Source of the DNA: Polytrichum commune
Taxonomy: Eukaryota > Streptophyta > Polytrichopsida > Polytrichales > Polytrichaceae
NCBI GenBank assembly: GCA_950295325.1
Contig: OX485807.1
Coordinates: 4,588,501-4,652,500, forward strand
DNA: 64,000 nt
Direction of reading: 5' to 3'
Part shown: positions 1-11,856 of the stretch, piece by piece
Numbering within the stretch: position 1 is the first letter of the stretch
Layout: every line of letters starts with the position of its first letter
Notes under the pieces: model-generated
What the model saw: only the letters and a program-made list of their open reading frames with translations
Told to the model about the DNA's origin: nothing
Database searches by the model: none
Translations under genes and position numbers: made by a program

Positions 1-1211
1 AGTTTGGACGTGGTACAGGGAATTGCACGTGGTATTGTCGGGAATTCGACTTTCCCACATGCTACATTAACTCAGTAGTCTTCATTCGGGCATCTGTCAT
101 CCTCTTCCTTCAAAATGCCTATGCCTTTGTGGGAAACCTTGCATCCCATTAATCACTAATGGAATGGGCATATTGGTGAAGAGACTGTCAAGAACTACAA
201 AGGGCTTCACTATGGTACAGAAGCAACCCATTTAACAAAATTTAACACAAATTAAATCAGAGCTTTCCGGTGTTCTGTCAGATTTAGTTGTCTAATACAG
301 ACTTTCCGGTTTGGTCTGCAGATTGTGAGATGAAAAATGAACAATATGCGCAGGAGATTGGACAGGTGGGTACCCTAGGACACCTCATTCATTTACTAGC
401 TGCTGCACCATTTTTTTTAACCCCAATCGATACTAAGACCCAGTTTGTCAACTATTTAGAATTGATTGGGTACAATGAGAGACAGATAAACAAGTCTTCT
501 TAATAATAGATTTCGTGTTTCATCATTTATTCACCATGGTTGTTGCAATTTATTCATTTTGTGATCAATAAATTTTGGCAGATCCTTGATGTGCAGAGTT
601 ACATCCTCATCGGCACAACGACCCGCTTCTACACAGATGCGTCAATGCGTGAGGAGATTTGTGGGCCATATGAGACAGTTTTGATGGGGATCAAGGGTGA
701 AGGTTTCAAGAGCAAAAATGCAATCAAGGAATTATCACCCTTCGAGGCTGTCATCATGAAAGGCAGTTGTTGGACAAAACCAGGAGAGACATTTCCATAT
801 TGCTGCCTTATCGGTGTCTTTGTGAATTCTAAGCATGCAAACAAGTTGAAGGAAAAGAACATTGCAGCCGTAGAGGGTGGGTTTATTGGAGAGACAGATA
901 CTCGAAGCAGAGCTAAAGAGATTAACAAGTTTGCATGGGGTAGTGAGGACACTTTGGCACACAAATGTGTGAAAGTCGGATCATTCTATAGCAAAAGTGA
1001 AGACACAGTACATTATGTGTATGTTTATATGAGCTACAATGCAACAGAGCATGCTCTAATTTCACATTTGTGGCATGGTGAGGACCTGGTGCTTGGTGAC
1101 CCAAGCACAGCGGACATGTCTTCAGAGAACGTGCAGGTGGTGGGTAGCCAAATCCTGGAGACATTTCGTGGGACAAAGCTCACTACATTCTCAATATCAA
1201 CTTTGAATTAA
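1..1211 (+). CDS. K3: partial kinase-family gene, last two coding exons (unknown C-terminal domain)
   Basis: The 3' part of a third copy of the K1/K2 kinase-fusion gene; its kinase exon would lie left of the window. Exon 3 is 322-365 (44 nt, acceptor ending CTGCAG, donor CAG|GTGGGT). Exon 4 is 582-1211 (630 nt, acceptor TTTTGGCAG, stop TAA). The 216-nt intron 3 equals that of K2. Exon 3 starts in phase 1, as in K1 and K2, and encodes a 14-codon linker containing CEMKNEQYAQEIGQ. Exon 4 encodes the 209-residue unknown C-terminal domain with conserved motifs GSCWTKP, GVFVNSKHA, VKVGSFYS and WHGEDLVLGDPST. About 32 of 209 residues differ from K2, and at several of these K3 departs from residues shared by K1 and K2 (for example PYCCL for AYGCL). 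K3 is either a functional diverging paralogue or a relaxed copy; upstream sequence would decide. Bases 1-321 are intron 2. Confidence 0.75.
582..1211 (+). CDS. K3 exon 4: unknown C-terminal domain, copy 3
   Basis: Terminal coding exon of K3. I chose the acceptor at 581|582 rather than the ATG at 540 because the same position is used in K2 (32489) and an equivalent one in K1 (21123), and because phase 0 joins exon 3 without a break. The 14 codons before 582 are intron sequence that happens to be open. I recognise no Pfam-type family in it. The sequence alternates hydrophobic and polar residues in short stretches, which suggests a beta-rich fold (inference). Confidence 0.75.
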   Translation: MLDVQSYILIGTTTRFYTDASMREEICGPYETVLMGIKGEGFKSKNAIKELSPFEAVIMKGSCWTKPGETFPYCCLIGVFVNSKHANKLKEKNIAAVEGGFIGETDTRSRAKEINKFAWGSEDTLAHKCVKVGSFYSKSEDTVHYVYVYMSYNATEHALISHLWHGEDLVLGDPSTADMSSENVQVVGSQILETFRGTKLTTFSISTLN

Positions 1212-2964
1212 ATGCTGCTATCCCTACTGAGTCCATCAACAGATCAAGGTTATTCAGCGAAACAGGGAAACTATTCAGGAGGATGATCATTGTTTTCCTT
1301 CTGAAATCTACTTCACTGGGGTTCATATTAGAATGGGGCGTACAAAACTTCAGTTCAAGGAGAAGAATCCTAGCACTCATTGATGCCAAGTCTCCTTAAT
1401 CCGGACTTCATGGAAGTTAGTATATAATATCTGGCAATAACTGCATTCTGGACAAGGCCTATGTTGAGCCCCTGCGAACAGGCTTTGATGCTTACATGAC
1501 AGGTAAATTCTAGTGTTCAGCATCATTGCTGTGGTCTAAGTACACTCTGATTTGCAACTCTCCTGCTTGCTTTTGTCTGTTCAAAGTAATTGGAGTCATT
1601 GTCACATGTTCAGAGGAATATATATTTTGTACTACTCTTTGTTGTAGAAATTGTTACAGGATTGTAATTCTTATTATTTATCTTCATGTCTCCAGTTTCT
1701 TTCATTGTAATTTGTGAATGATTCTAAGCTCTAGTATGTTTTGCAATTGAATGCAGATATTGTATTTGCACAGTCAATAAAGAATGCGACAATGGTAAAG
1801 ATGCCATAGGTTTAGCGTAAGCACTGCAAAGACCTCTTTCTCCACAAAATGTCATTCTGGAATCTGTACTGCCGCTTTCGTCTGTGGAGCATCGAAAACT
1901 TAGTGGTTCAGAGACTTTGGAAGCCTGAAAAGTTCCCTCAGATGGATGCCATATTAGTTGCCAGGAGCCCAGCTTTTGTTTGTTTTTAAGATCCTTGGCT
2001 CCTCAAATGTTTTCTGCAGTCAATATGGAGTGCTGAACTCTTGTGATTTTGAAGATAGTTATCAAACATCAAGCTGAAGTACTCAAATTATCTTAGAACA
2101 CCATGCTTGCTAGAAGCTGATACATTAAAGTATTGGACAGGAAACATGTTCAGAACATATCCATACATCGGCATTGGCAGTGAATGTAGACCTTGATTGA
2201 GTCGAAGGTTTGTCCAATTTTGTTACTAAAGTGACATGTGGCTAGTCCATCATTGAGCCAGAAACCTCATGATTATCTTGAGGAGCTATTAGTACACATG
2301 GAGATTTAAACAGCTTATCAAAAAACACCTGAAAGCTTTGTAAGCTTTTCTGCCCTTTTCTGGCTGAATGATTACTCTGAAGGCAGGTCATGGGGAGCCT
2401 TCAATGGCCAATAGTTAAATGGTGTAATGAGCAGTTCAGTGTCGACACTGGATGACTAGGGCCCTTAGTCTCGTGTGTGAATTGGCGCTAAGTCCTTAGC
2501 ATTCAGCGGTCTCAAGCTACAAACTTTGACCAGTTGCTTCACAATGTTAGATACCCAAGTTCATTTTTTTTGATTCATTGATGTAACTTCCACTAGAATT
2601 CCCACAACTGGATGATGTCACTTTGCATGTTATTAGAGAAACATATTCGCCCATGGTGTTATATGCTTGAGGGACCAACAGAGTAAGTGAATGCAAGATG
2701 GATGTAAAGCCCACATGGATTCTTACAGGAGTATTGTATCAAATGGATCATGTTTCATGGTCACTTGGACGATTTTCAAAAATCACCTCTTGGAGGTAGC
2801 CCTAACACAAAACCAAGAGACCATGGCATTTTGGAATCTCAATTGTTGATTTATTATACTTTATCATGTGTGAGGACCTTGCATGAATAAAGATTCATTA
2901 AATAGCATTTGGTTGAGGGTTTGGTCACATATGACTTGACATTACACTTGAGGGCTTGTGATCA
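1212..2964 (+). other. K3 3' flank with coding-like remnants and a probable 3'UTR intron
   Basis: Downstream of the K3 stop a reading frame stays open in a shifted frame from 1211 to 1396, then stops (TAA 1397-1399). A second coding-like block, 1421-1502, ends at a good donor (ACAG|GTAAAT). It can join an acceptor at 1756|1757 (ATGCAG) to read on to TAG at 1807-1809; an AATAAAG lies at about 1777. The inverted partner near K2 (31270-31860) keeps the same stops, splice-like sites and mostly the same residues. Either this is an ordinary spliced 3'UTR or it is the remnant of a longer ancestral C-terminus. No other gene is seen up to 2964. Confidence 0.45.
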
Positions 2965-4948
2965 CATGTAGGAAGATAGAAATAAGGAGAATTGCTATTT
3001 TTTTGATAATTTTATTCCAATCAACAATCGATGAACTGGAGGTGCAAGGAGCCGAGGTATGGTGCAGGATTGCCGAATTGGAGAAACAATTGTCGGATCG
3101 GAAGGATAAAATTGAGCAGGTGCAAGAGAGAAGCGTTGAGTGCCTTCAACAAATTAATCAAATGTTGCAGGAGAAATTGAGTGATCATTGGAAGCATGAG
3201 CAACTACAAACTATTAATGGTGCTTTGAAGATTCAACTTGAGGATTCTCAGAGGGAGCTCAATCGGTTGCAAGATGAGAGACCAAGGAAAGATATGGCGT
3301 GGCCAATCATGGTGGAGAAGTCGGTCAACACCATGCCAGTTGAATTGGTGTTCTTAACCCCCTCGGTGACGGTGGTGCAATGCACACCCAACCCGTGGGA
3401 GTCCACCTCAACTCCACCCTTGCCTCTCTTGTCTATGAAAACGTGTATTAGACTATTGTCGGCCGAGGGTAAGGTGCTTCCCCAATTTAATTTGCACAAT
3501 CTGTACGAGTTACAAAGAATTTTTTTTTATCATGGCCGGAAAGAAGATTGAAGAGTTATTCACTCATGAGCAATTTCAGATTCTGTGGGAATTTAGTGTG
3601 AAGCTGAAGGTGGAAAATCTTTTCACCGAGATTTTGGCTCGTAAACATTTGAGGTTATTAGACCTTTTTGTTGTTTTTGTGAAAATTGGAGATGTGGGAG
3701 CTCGAATTTATCTGTACTATTCCGGGTGTGAAGAGCAGCTTCAAATTAGGAGGAGCATCGGAACACATGTACATGAGCGTGTGGTCAATTGGGCGGATTA
3801 TGGCTCTCAAATGTCACAACAATTTTATGGACATGATAATAATACCAGGGCCAAATGGCGAAATACTTTGGAATCATTGTTGCTCCGGATGAAGGATGTG
3901 GAATATTTGGTTCGAATTCTGGGTAGCAATTTGAAGCGAACCTATCAATTTACAAAGGTAGTGGATTTTATCAATTCCCACTACATTTACAACTGGGAAC
4001 GGGCCGAGGATTGAATGGAGAGGTATTTGCAAGCAATTGAGGCGAAGAAAGCACCCATGCTTGCAACGCAAGGGCAAGTACAATTTTCTAACCATGTGTC
4101 AGGTTATCGTCCCAAACAGATGATGCGGATGACTATGACTTTAGAAGGAAGCAAGGCCAATAAGAGGTACTTAGGCAAGTACCTGGAACTTTTTGACGAT
4201 GACATCGAGCAACTTGTTCCTACCTAGCTCGTATTGGCCTGGATTCTTGAAGACTATGGTCTTCAAAGATATAAACCGGTGGTTGCCGATATCATCTACA
4301 AGCAAATTAGCGGGCCATGGTCGTTCGAACCACCCCCAACAATTCAAAGTCATCCTCAAATTTTTCCCTGTGATCGATGACACAAATGGGCACTTGATGC
4401 TACAATCAACTCAATTGAATATAATTGGCCTCAGATTCAGGGAGCCCCGAGATTTAATACACCGGCCCAGTGTCAAGCGGCATATCAATGATTTTTTGAA
4501 AAGCATCGAGACTACCAAGATCCGGTTTTTTATCGAACAACAATTATTTTGTGCAGCCTTGGCGGAGTGGTGCGAACGATGGAACTTTGCCATTAACGTG
4601 AACACTCACCAGGAAGCGAGATATGAGTTGCTTATGTTGTTGAAGGTCCAGTATCGACCTGCTCGGTGGCTGAGATTGGTGCAGGCAATGACAATTATTC
4701 ATTTCATCAAAGGGGTTCATATTAGTCTCATTAATGAGTTTCCTTACACGAGAGTTGGTCCCTATAATAGATTTTTGAGGTGGCAGCGCCAATGTAATCA
4801 TCAGGGAGTTGTACAAGACGAGGATTTATAGAGGGCCATCTTTCGAATGGAAGGCAAGGACTTAAAGAAGAGAGGGAAGCAGAGAAGCCGAGAAGATCTC
4901 GAGGATGAAGAATACGATGATCGTGAGAGTTCGGCAAAACGACTCTAG
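2958..4948 (+). pseudogene. Decayed multi-frame gene with N-terminal coiled coil; family unknown
   Basis: Four overlapping open stretches follow one another on the plus strand and read like one broken protein: 2958-3551 (frame a), 3532-4014 and 4015-4227 (frame b, with an in-frame TGA at 4012-4014), and 4193-4831 (frame c). After the TAG at 4829-4831 frame c stays open to TAG at about 4948 with a charged tail rich in K/R, then D/E. The first part (residues about 20-105) has a strong heptad-like pattern with ELEKQLSDRKDKIEQVQE, so a coiled coil is likely. The middle is tryptophan- and arginine-containing globular sequence that I cannot place. Two frameshifts and two stops make it a pseudogene. 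It may be a captured host gene or a transposon-borne ORF. Its first 50 bases belong to a dispersed repeat module. Confidence 0.5.
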
Positions 4949-7548
4949 ATTGGTGAGGATGCCAAGTGATACATGAGGGGGCCATGTAATCCACATATTT
5001 GTTTTGGAGATAGCATTTTGTGATTTTAATTGTTAAGAATGAAACAATATTACTCTACAGTTCTTGATTAGTGACAAACTGATCAATTTATCACTTAGAT
5101 ATTGAAATGGTAAAAAATTAGTAACAGTTATCAAGATGCAGATTGGTTGGCCATAGACTGTAGTGTGAATAGGGACATTTTGTGAAAGGGCCATAGTCTG
5201 ATACGGTGGTTACTAACCGAACCCTTCTTCTTCAATGTTTTAGCTTGTACAAGATAATACAAAAGATATTGTCTTGCTAACATCTCGCATGGCACAAACA
5301 TGTTAGCTAGCCATAAGAGAGAAACACTTTTAATTAACACACTTGACAACCATAAGTTTAGCACATATGGAAGTTTGGCATTATGAGATTTTATGATAAA
5401 TTTATTGTTAAAGTATAATCCACTTGAAAGATATCATTTGCGGTTCATTGCCATACATTTGTTTTTTACAAGCCACTCAAAAAATTGAAAATTATAAATT
5501 AGAGGACTTTAATTTCAACACATTACATCAGTTGTGGAATGTTTGTATAAATGCACCTCGAGGAAGTGTCATCCCGTTTAAAGCTTACATAAGAGTTACA
5601 AAATTGGAGAGATTAAGATACAATTGACATATATGATTACGATGGCACACTTTCGAATTGCATTTCATTCCAAATCCAGGATATCAAGCATGATTGTTGA
5701 ATTACAAGTAGCAATGACATCTCTTTACTATAATGTCGAGACTTTCATGCCCAATGAGATTGGAAAGCTTTGAAATACTAACAATGCCTCCACTTGAAGA
5801 AAAATTACTAATGTCATAAGTAAACGTTGTTTCTCCATATGCAAATTTGTCATTGGATGATGTTTTGTTGTAAATGGTAGTTGAATAGTTGTGTGTTCGG
5901 AAATCAGTAAAATGAAACCTTATTATGATGCCAAAGTGGAATAAACTTGAAGAGAAAAATGTTGCAGAATTTATATACAACACCAATGTACAACTTTGAA
6001 GGAGATACAAATATCTACAAACCACAAAAATCTAACACAAACCCCACTATTGATATTGAAATTCTTGTAGTTGGAATGCCAAAAATAGATCATGTTGAAG
6101 TGCAAGATTCCAATCCTATTAATTCAAGATTTCAATCTAACATAAACATGGAACCTATAATATCACATTATGCCACAATAAAAGTCCTATCTACAATTTT
6201 TGAGAATGTTGAATGTTGAAGTTGAGATTCCTATATGTAGCAACCTTCACCTTCTTCTCAAATGCCTTCATATTCAAATAGTCAACCAATCAATGCTCCC
6301 AATACCATGGGTGGTCAAGCATTCAACAATAATAGATTACATGTGTTTCATTATTTGATGGAGAATCATGTTGGACAAAGTTGCATCAAGCATAAGGGGT
6401 GCTCTACTGTTGATTATAATAGTTTTCATGAACAATGGAGGTATTATTATGAAGTTGAAAGATGCCATGGAGACACAACTTAAGAAGAAGAAGAAGAAAA
6501 AAAAATAGCTAGACAAAAATAACCTATGTGACCTATGAACGAGCTTTCATGGTTATAATATCCATCAGTTCGTAATTGGAAGTAGCTTGTAAACATGTGA
6601 ACAAGTCAGAGGTACTATATATGGATGGGAAGAATATACACTCAAACCCTCACAATGGCAAGCATAATCAACTTCATAGATTGAAGTTATTATGGAATAT
6701 ATTATCTAGGTAGCAGTAATTTAACAAAAATAATAATATTTTTCTTAGAGGTTTTGTTTACTACCAAGTTTTGGTGCTTATGGAATCTTATGGAGCATAG
6801 AGTTGAACAAACAATTGTATTTTTAACATTTGCAATAAACATTTCTTCAAGGGTGATATTAGTATGCAACCATCAAGCCTACATTAAGGGCTAAAGCATT
6901 TAAGATTAGGCCGTCTTTTACCTATATTGAGTTTGAACATATATCCATATTTTTACAGCCTAGAACTTTTGTACATGGGGGTATAGATTCAAGGATGGCA
7001 CACACATGTCATTCAACTATGTGTGCACCCTCCAAGCTATATCTTCATTAAAACTTAAAAGGACAAGAGGGTGTATATACATGATATGTGATAATTTGCA
7101 CAAACTCCCCAACAAGTTTTGAAACAATAGTTTATTTGATCTATGGTATTAAAGCCATGTATACCAAAGCATGTTGAAAGAAGGGGAAATGAAGTTACAT
7201 GTGACAATGGTGATTAGATATATGTGCTACGTATTAGGGATTAGTTTGTCTAAATAAATTGAAACCTCCTTGTAATTTATTTACATAGATGCTTGCACTA
7301 ATTAACAAATTGCATAGGATAAACAATGTAATTCTAGACCATATACTTTCTAGTAATTTGACTAAAAATATCAAGAGTGCATCTTAAACCCTTTTGTATT
7401 ATAATGGGCATGTCAATATTTAAACGGTTAACAACTACTTTTCTTTTACTTATTCTTTATCTTCTAATATATTGTCATTCATAGTTTTTCCTCACCCTTC
7501 CTTTGTAATTTTCCTTTTTTCCCTCCTCCCTCTCCCTCATGGTTACTA

Positions 7549-7752
7549 CACTAAATATGATATTTAGTGTCACTTACTAACTGAAATTATGCAATGCTAT
7601 AACTATTTCCTATAAATCTCAATTTTTTTAGCAACAACAAAGGTTGAAACAGTTGTTAACATCTTTACTTGGTGAAAAATTACATTACTAGTAGAAAGAT
7701 ATAGGAGGGTGTAACTCCGAATAGTAAGTAACACTAAATATCATATTTAGTG
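7549..7752. mobile_element. Stowaway-like MITE with self-palindromic termini, TA target duplication
   Basis: Terminal inverted repeats begin CACTAAATATGATATTTAGT and continue with GTxACTTACTA. The first 20 bases are themselves nearly palindromic. A TA flanks each end (7547-7548 and 7753-7754). The element is 204 bp and noncoding. The orthologous copy in the inverted block is at 40254-40456. A more degenerate relative is at about 7974-8195. Confidence 0.75.
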
Positions 7753-7973
7753 TAGCTGTAGTCTACATGAGGCAAACTGTGAGGTAGATGGGTCTTCAAT
7801 GGTTACCTACTCGACTAGCCAAGTCACCTAGGATATGAAACATGCAATAAGTACACATTTTTGTCTAATTAGTGTGGTTACCCTTTGGAGTTACATGTTC
7901 CTTAACTTTTTACTGATATTATTGTTTTTTTAACCAAGTAAGCTATATCATATTCTTCGGTGTGCATACTAAA

Positions 7974-8195
7974 TACATTAAAATATTATAATTATTGTCA
8001 CTTACTATTTGGAATTACATAATGCTATATCTATTTACTATATACATCTTATTGTAATAACATAGTGTCAAATTGGTTGTTTGGACATTATAGAATATTA
8101 AAAACTTTATTTTGGTAAAAAATTATATCAGTAGTAAAAAGATATAGCAATGTGTAACTCCAAATAGTAAGTGACACTAAATATCATGTATAGTG
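7974..8195. mobile_element. Degenerate second copy of the CACTAAATAT MITE
   Basis: It shows the same inner termini (GTCACTTACTATTTGGAATT at the left, inverted AACTCCAAATAGTAAGTGAC at the right) and a worn outer palindrome (CACTAAATATCATGTATAGT). Its partner in the inverted block lies near 39820-40040. Confidence 0.6.
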
Positions 8196-8508
8196 CACTT
8201 ATGTTATTTGGGTAAAAATGACACTCTCACTATAATGTCATAGCAATGCATAAAGTAGAAAACAAGAAAACGGTAGAACTGTGAGGCTCTGTCCTTTACT
8301 ATGAAAGACTACAATTGTAGATGTCCACTTTGCTCATGCCAATCCATGGCTATTCACTATACAAAACCTTCCTTGGATTTTGTGCACCTTCTTCTCAAAT
8401 GCGGGTCAAGGATTGAAGCTACTCATTTATCACCCGAAATTTTTAAAATGAATAATCAAGAATTGCCGAAATAACTATAGTTAACTAGATTTCTTCCAAT
8501 GCATTCAA

Positions 8509-8540
8509 CTCTCTCTCTCTCTCTCTAGAGAGAGAGAGAA
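8509..8540. repeat. (CT)n/(AG)n palindromic microsatellite
   Basis: A run of CT dinucleotides switches directly to AG dinucleotides, forming a perfect self-complementary stretch of about 32 bases. Confidence 0.9.
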
Positions 8541-8644
8541 TCCACATTAAATAAAGTGGACCAAAAATAACAAGAACAAGTAACCTTCAAGTGCGAATGC
8601 AAAGTGGTTAGGAAATTTGCTCTTGAAACGAAGAAGTTGATGCA

Positions 8645-9589
8645 TACCGTAGGTTCATAGCTGGTTCGACACATGTTAGCCGAATAATTAATTAAAGTTC
8701 AAAAAGTAGGTTCGGCACCTAAAAACAATATATTTATATTTTCAGCAATTTTCTCTTTTAATTTTTAAAAATTCAGCTTAAATTCATTTTTAATTTTCTA
8801 TTTAAGCTTATATCTTGTACATCTCTCTTGCATTGAATGACAAGTAAGATGTGAGTGCAGAGTTGAGAATGCTTTGTGCATTATGCAAGTAGAGTGGAGT
8901 TGTGTTCAACAATGCATATGGGATATGTAAACTTTGAGGTGAAGCACCGAGTTAGACTTCATTTTTATAACACGCATAACTTTTGCATAGAGTCTTCAAA
9001 TGACATAAAATTTGTTGGAGGTGAAAGATTACTTGATTTCTAAACTTTCTTAGACCAACAAAATTCCAAAAAGTTGATCTTCTATGCACAAATGAGCTCC
9101 GAAAAACTGTTATGAACGCATTTTAATTTTTTGATCTTTACACGGCTGCAATGTTTTGTCCATATCTTTTGCATAAAGACTTATTTTGACACAAAACTTG
9201 TTGGAGGTGGAAGAAGGATTGATTTCTCAACTTTTGTTAGTTGGACAAAATTCTATAAAACTTCATCTTCTATGCTCAATTGGACTCCAAAAATTTGTGT
9301 ACAACACATTTGAAAAGCCTCACCTAGAGTCTTGCTACTTCTTAACCCATATTCTTTGTGGACTAATGTAAGTGAGCTTGATTACAAAAGGAGCACCTTC
9401 TCTTTTTCAAAATTCACATATGCTTCCACTGTAAGTAAAACTCTAGTGAGAAGTAAAAATTTCTTACTTTTTGGCAATTTTGAAAAATAATTAATTTTAT
9501 ATTCGGCAAAAAATGCCAATAATATTCCAAAAATTTCCACTTCTTTTTTTTGAATTATTTAGTGTCGGACCAGCTATGAACCTACGGTA
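8645..9589. mobile_element. Non-autonomous element with 28-bp terminal inverted repeats
   Basis: The left terminus 8645-8672 starts TACCGTAGGTTCATAGCTGG. The right terminus 9562-9589 is its reverse complement with one mismatch in 28. The first and last TA could be the target duplication, which would suit a mariner-type element. The interior, about 890 bp, is AT-rich and shows no transposase. Confidence 0.75.
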
Positions 9590-10682
9590 GTCTCTGTCCT
9601 ACAGACAGAGCCAATAAAGTAAAAGTAAAAGTAATGTCGAGTTTAGTTTATGCACCGATGTGAATGGGAGCATGTTCTTCTATGCCATGATCATGTTTAA
9701 CCAAGCTTCACGGTAAGGGTACTTCCATCCTCTTGGAGGGTAGGCTCCTTTAGTTTAAAATGTGTAGGGTCTTTCATCTAAGGGGGGGGGGGGGGTCTAT
9801 GGGGGGTTGTGTGTTGTCTTGTTTCCTTTTATTTAATATTAGGTATGTGAGGTATTTAATGGCAATTTGGTGTACTTGTTTCATGAGTGTTCTTACTTTA
9901 TTTTTGGGTATTTTTAGTCGTTATAATTCTTGAATTGATTGTTCATGGATGGCTCCTCTAACATTGGTCGTGATAATGATGAGGGGGTTGACTTGCCATC
10001 CCGCTATTCTAAGTGCTTGTATGAGTGGATTGTATTTATTGGCGTTTTCGATGTGAGGGGTGTTGGGAAATTTGTCATGGCAATAGGCAAATTCTATGAA
10101 TTGTATGGCGTTTCGTGGGGTTGGTGTTAGGGGGGATCAACTATCAATGGGGGCACCTAGTACACAAAAGATATCCGGCTTGAGTTTGGTTAAGCATGTA
10201 CACGGGGGATGGGGCATGTGCATTGGAGTAGCCATTATGGGATTGTGATATCTTGAGGTCTAGAGTTTTGGTTTCATGTGTTGATGAGTGTGTAGGATCT
10301 CGTTTGTTTGTTTGATTGTAGTGTGTGTGATATTTGGTGTACTTCGTTATTATGACGGGCTATAGGGAGTCTTTTTATGTGGAGATTTGAGCATATAGAG
10401 AATAAGTGTGGCCAAGTGTCTATGGCATTATTGGGACATAATGTGCAATTCGATTTGGGTGCGGAGTGGACCACAAGATTTTTTTTGCGGTGGTAATGTG
10501 TAACTCCAAATAGTAACTCACGCTAATTAGACAACAAAGTGTAGTTCCTCCAACTGGTTATTTCTCAACCACTTCATTTGTTACTAGCAGTCTATTCTCC
10601 CGTTCATTGGCACAAATTCTTGATTATAAATTATCATGTCACCAAATTACAAGCTCCAAGTTGCAATGAAATGTGCAAAAAA

Positions 10683-11856
10683 TTGCCCCACATTATTTCA
10701 CCGACTTATTTTCTAAAATATTACCACAATAATAATTTACATAGACTATGTTTTAATGTGGTTGATATATGGGTGAATAGATAAACAAAGTTATAAGTTT
10801 TTGTGATATGATTTTGACCCAAGGTAATTTTCACTAGTAAAGAAGCAACCTATTCACAAAGGCAACCGAATTGCACATAGCAATGTAGATTGGCCATCAT
10901 ATCAATGGTTTCTTTACACACAGATGTGACCATGAAAATACAAGGGTCTTTGAAAATCATCCAAAAGTCATACCTTGGGAACTCAAACTCCAATTTTACA
11001 ATTGATGAGTCCTTGAGCTTAGTGTAAAGTGCAAGTAGACCATATTGAGGGACCACTACATATGTTCGGGTTTGATTACAATCCTACCTCTTAAAATATG
11101 ACACTCGATAATACAACAATCTTGATATAATGACACAAATTTTGTAAACCAAACTTTCTAGTTGAAATCTATCTCTATGATATGACTGTGATGTTATCAA
11201 TATGGCACTCATGGACCCCGAAAATATCATAGTAATAATAAAATCATATGTGGCCAGTCCCTCACATGTAAAAGTACATAGTTAATATTAAGTTTATGTA
11301 ATGTTCACATACGAAATGTGGATAAAATAAATTTTAATGTAAAATGATGTTTGAAACATAGAACTAAGGGAACTAGGTTCTTTATCTTAAATCCTAATCA
11401 AGAGACTCATTAGCTTCTACCTCTAATGCAACAATAAACCTTAAATCAACTTAACGTTAAACCAAGGTGCACAATCTGTTGTTGAGCATTTTGAACTCAA
11501 TGTTTATTAGATTGCTTTGATTTGCTTATTGTTGGAAAACTGTGTAAATATCACTTCTTTTGGTGCTAGTATTGTCCAATTCCAAGTTGTATTGGCAGAG
11601 CCATCCAAGTTGAAGGCAGTTTAAGTTTCTACAATTGACTTTTGTACATTCATCTCCGTTTGCAAATTATGAGGTCAATTTTGATATGATCTCCCTCATC
11701 TACACATTGTTGAAAAGCTATTAAATTATTGTTTCTTTTTGGTGGTAGATTTCATAAGAGAAGTTTGCATACCGTAGCACCTTTACCACTTTGTCTATTT
11801 ATAAGACTATGGGTCACTCCGTTTCGACCTCGAGGAGAATTGCTACACGTGGGTCA
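10683..11856. mobile_element. Second insertion specific to the left C block (about 1.17 kb), type unknown
   Basis: The partner block is contiguous at about 38680 (TGTGCAAAAA next to GTGTGCCTTTC in reverse complement), whereas here 1.17 kb intervenes. I see no convincing terminal inverted repeats and no gene inside. It could equally be a deletion in the partner. Confidence 0.55.

Larger units (their letters stand above)
1..2964 (+). repeat. Block A, left copy (inverted partner 30108-33068)
   Basis: The sequence from base 1 to about 2964 matches the reverse complement of about 30108-33068 with scattered substitutions and few indels. It covers intron 2 to exon 4 of the kinase-family gene and about 1.75 kb of 3' flank. 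Homology stops sharply near 2964, where this copy enters a module (GGAAGATAGAAA and on) also found at 59830 and 63690. It probably continues left of the window. Confidence 0.9.
8265..9614. mobile_element. Insertion specific to the left C block (about 1.35 kb)
   Basis: The partner block reads straight through from GTAGAAAA to TAAAGTAAAAG near 39745, while this copy has about 1.35 kb between the same two motifs. GGCTCTGTC near the left end is inverted as GACAGAGCC near the right end. A second element (8645-9589) is nested within. No coding capacity is recognised; short frames at 9131-9371 look accidental. Confidence 0.65.
7861..10534. mobile_element. Composite element bounded by TTGTCTAATTAG inverted repeats
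   Basis: Inverted termini: TTGTCTAATTAGTGTGGTTA at 7861 and its near reverse complement ending at 10534, continuing into TTTGGAGTTACA. The orthologue at 38830-40145 is 1.3 kb; this copy is longer by the nested insertion at 8265-9614. The inner terminal motif (TTTGGAGTTACA) is shared with the CACTAAATAT MITEs, so the two families may be related. No transposase is seen. The target duplication is not resolved. Confidence 0.55.

Noticed and set aside
1183-1389. A 68-codon minus-strand frame conserved near K2 (31682-31888)
   Set aside because: It is the antisense of the coding-like remnant after the kinase-family stop; the sense frame explains the conservation better.
5702-6025. A 107-codon frame conserved in both C blocks (also 41975-42298)
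   Set aside because: Differences include many non-conservative changes, and no motif is recognisable; probably open by chance in AT-rich repeat.
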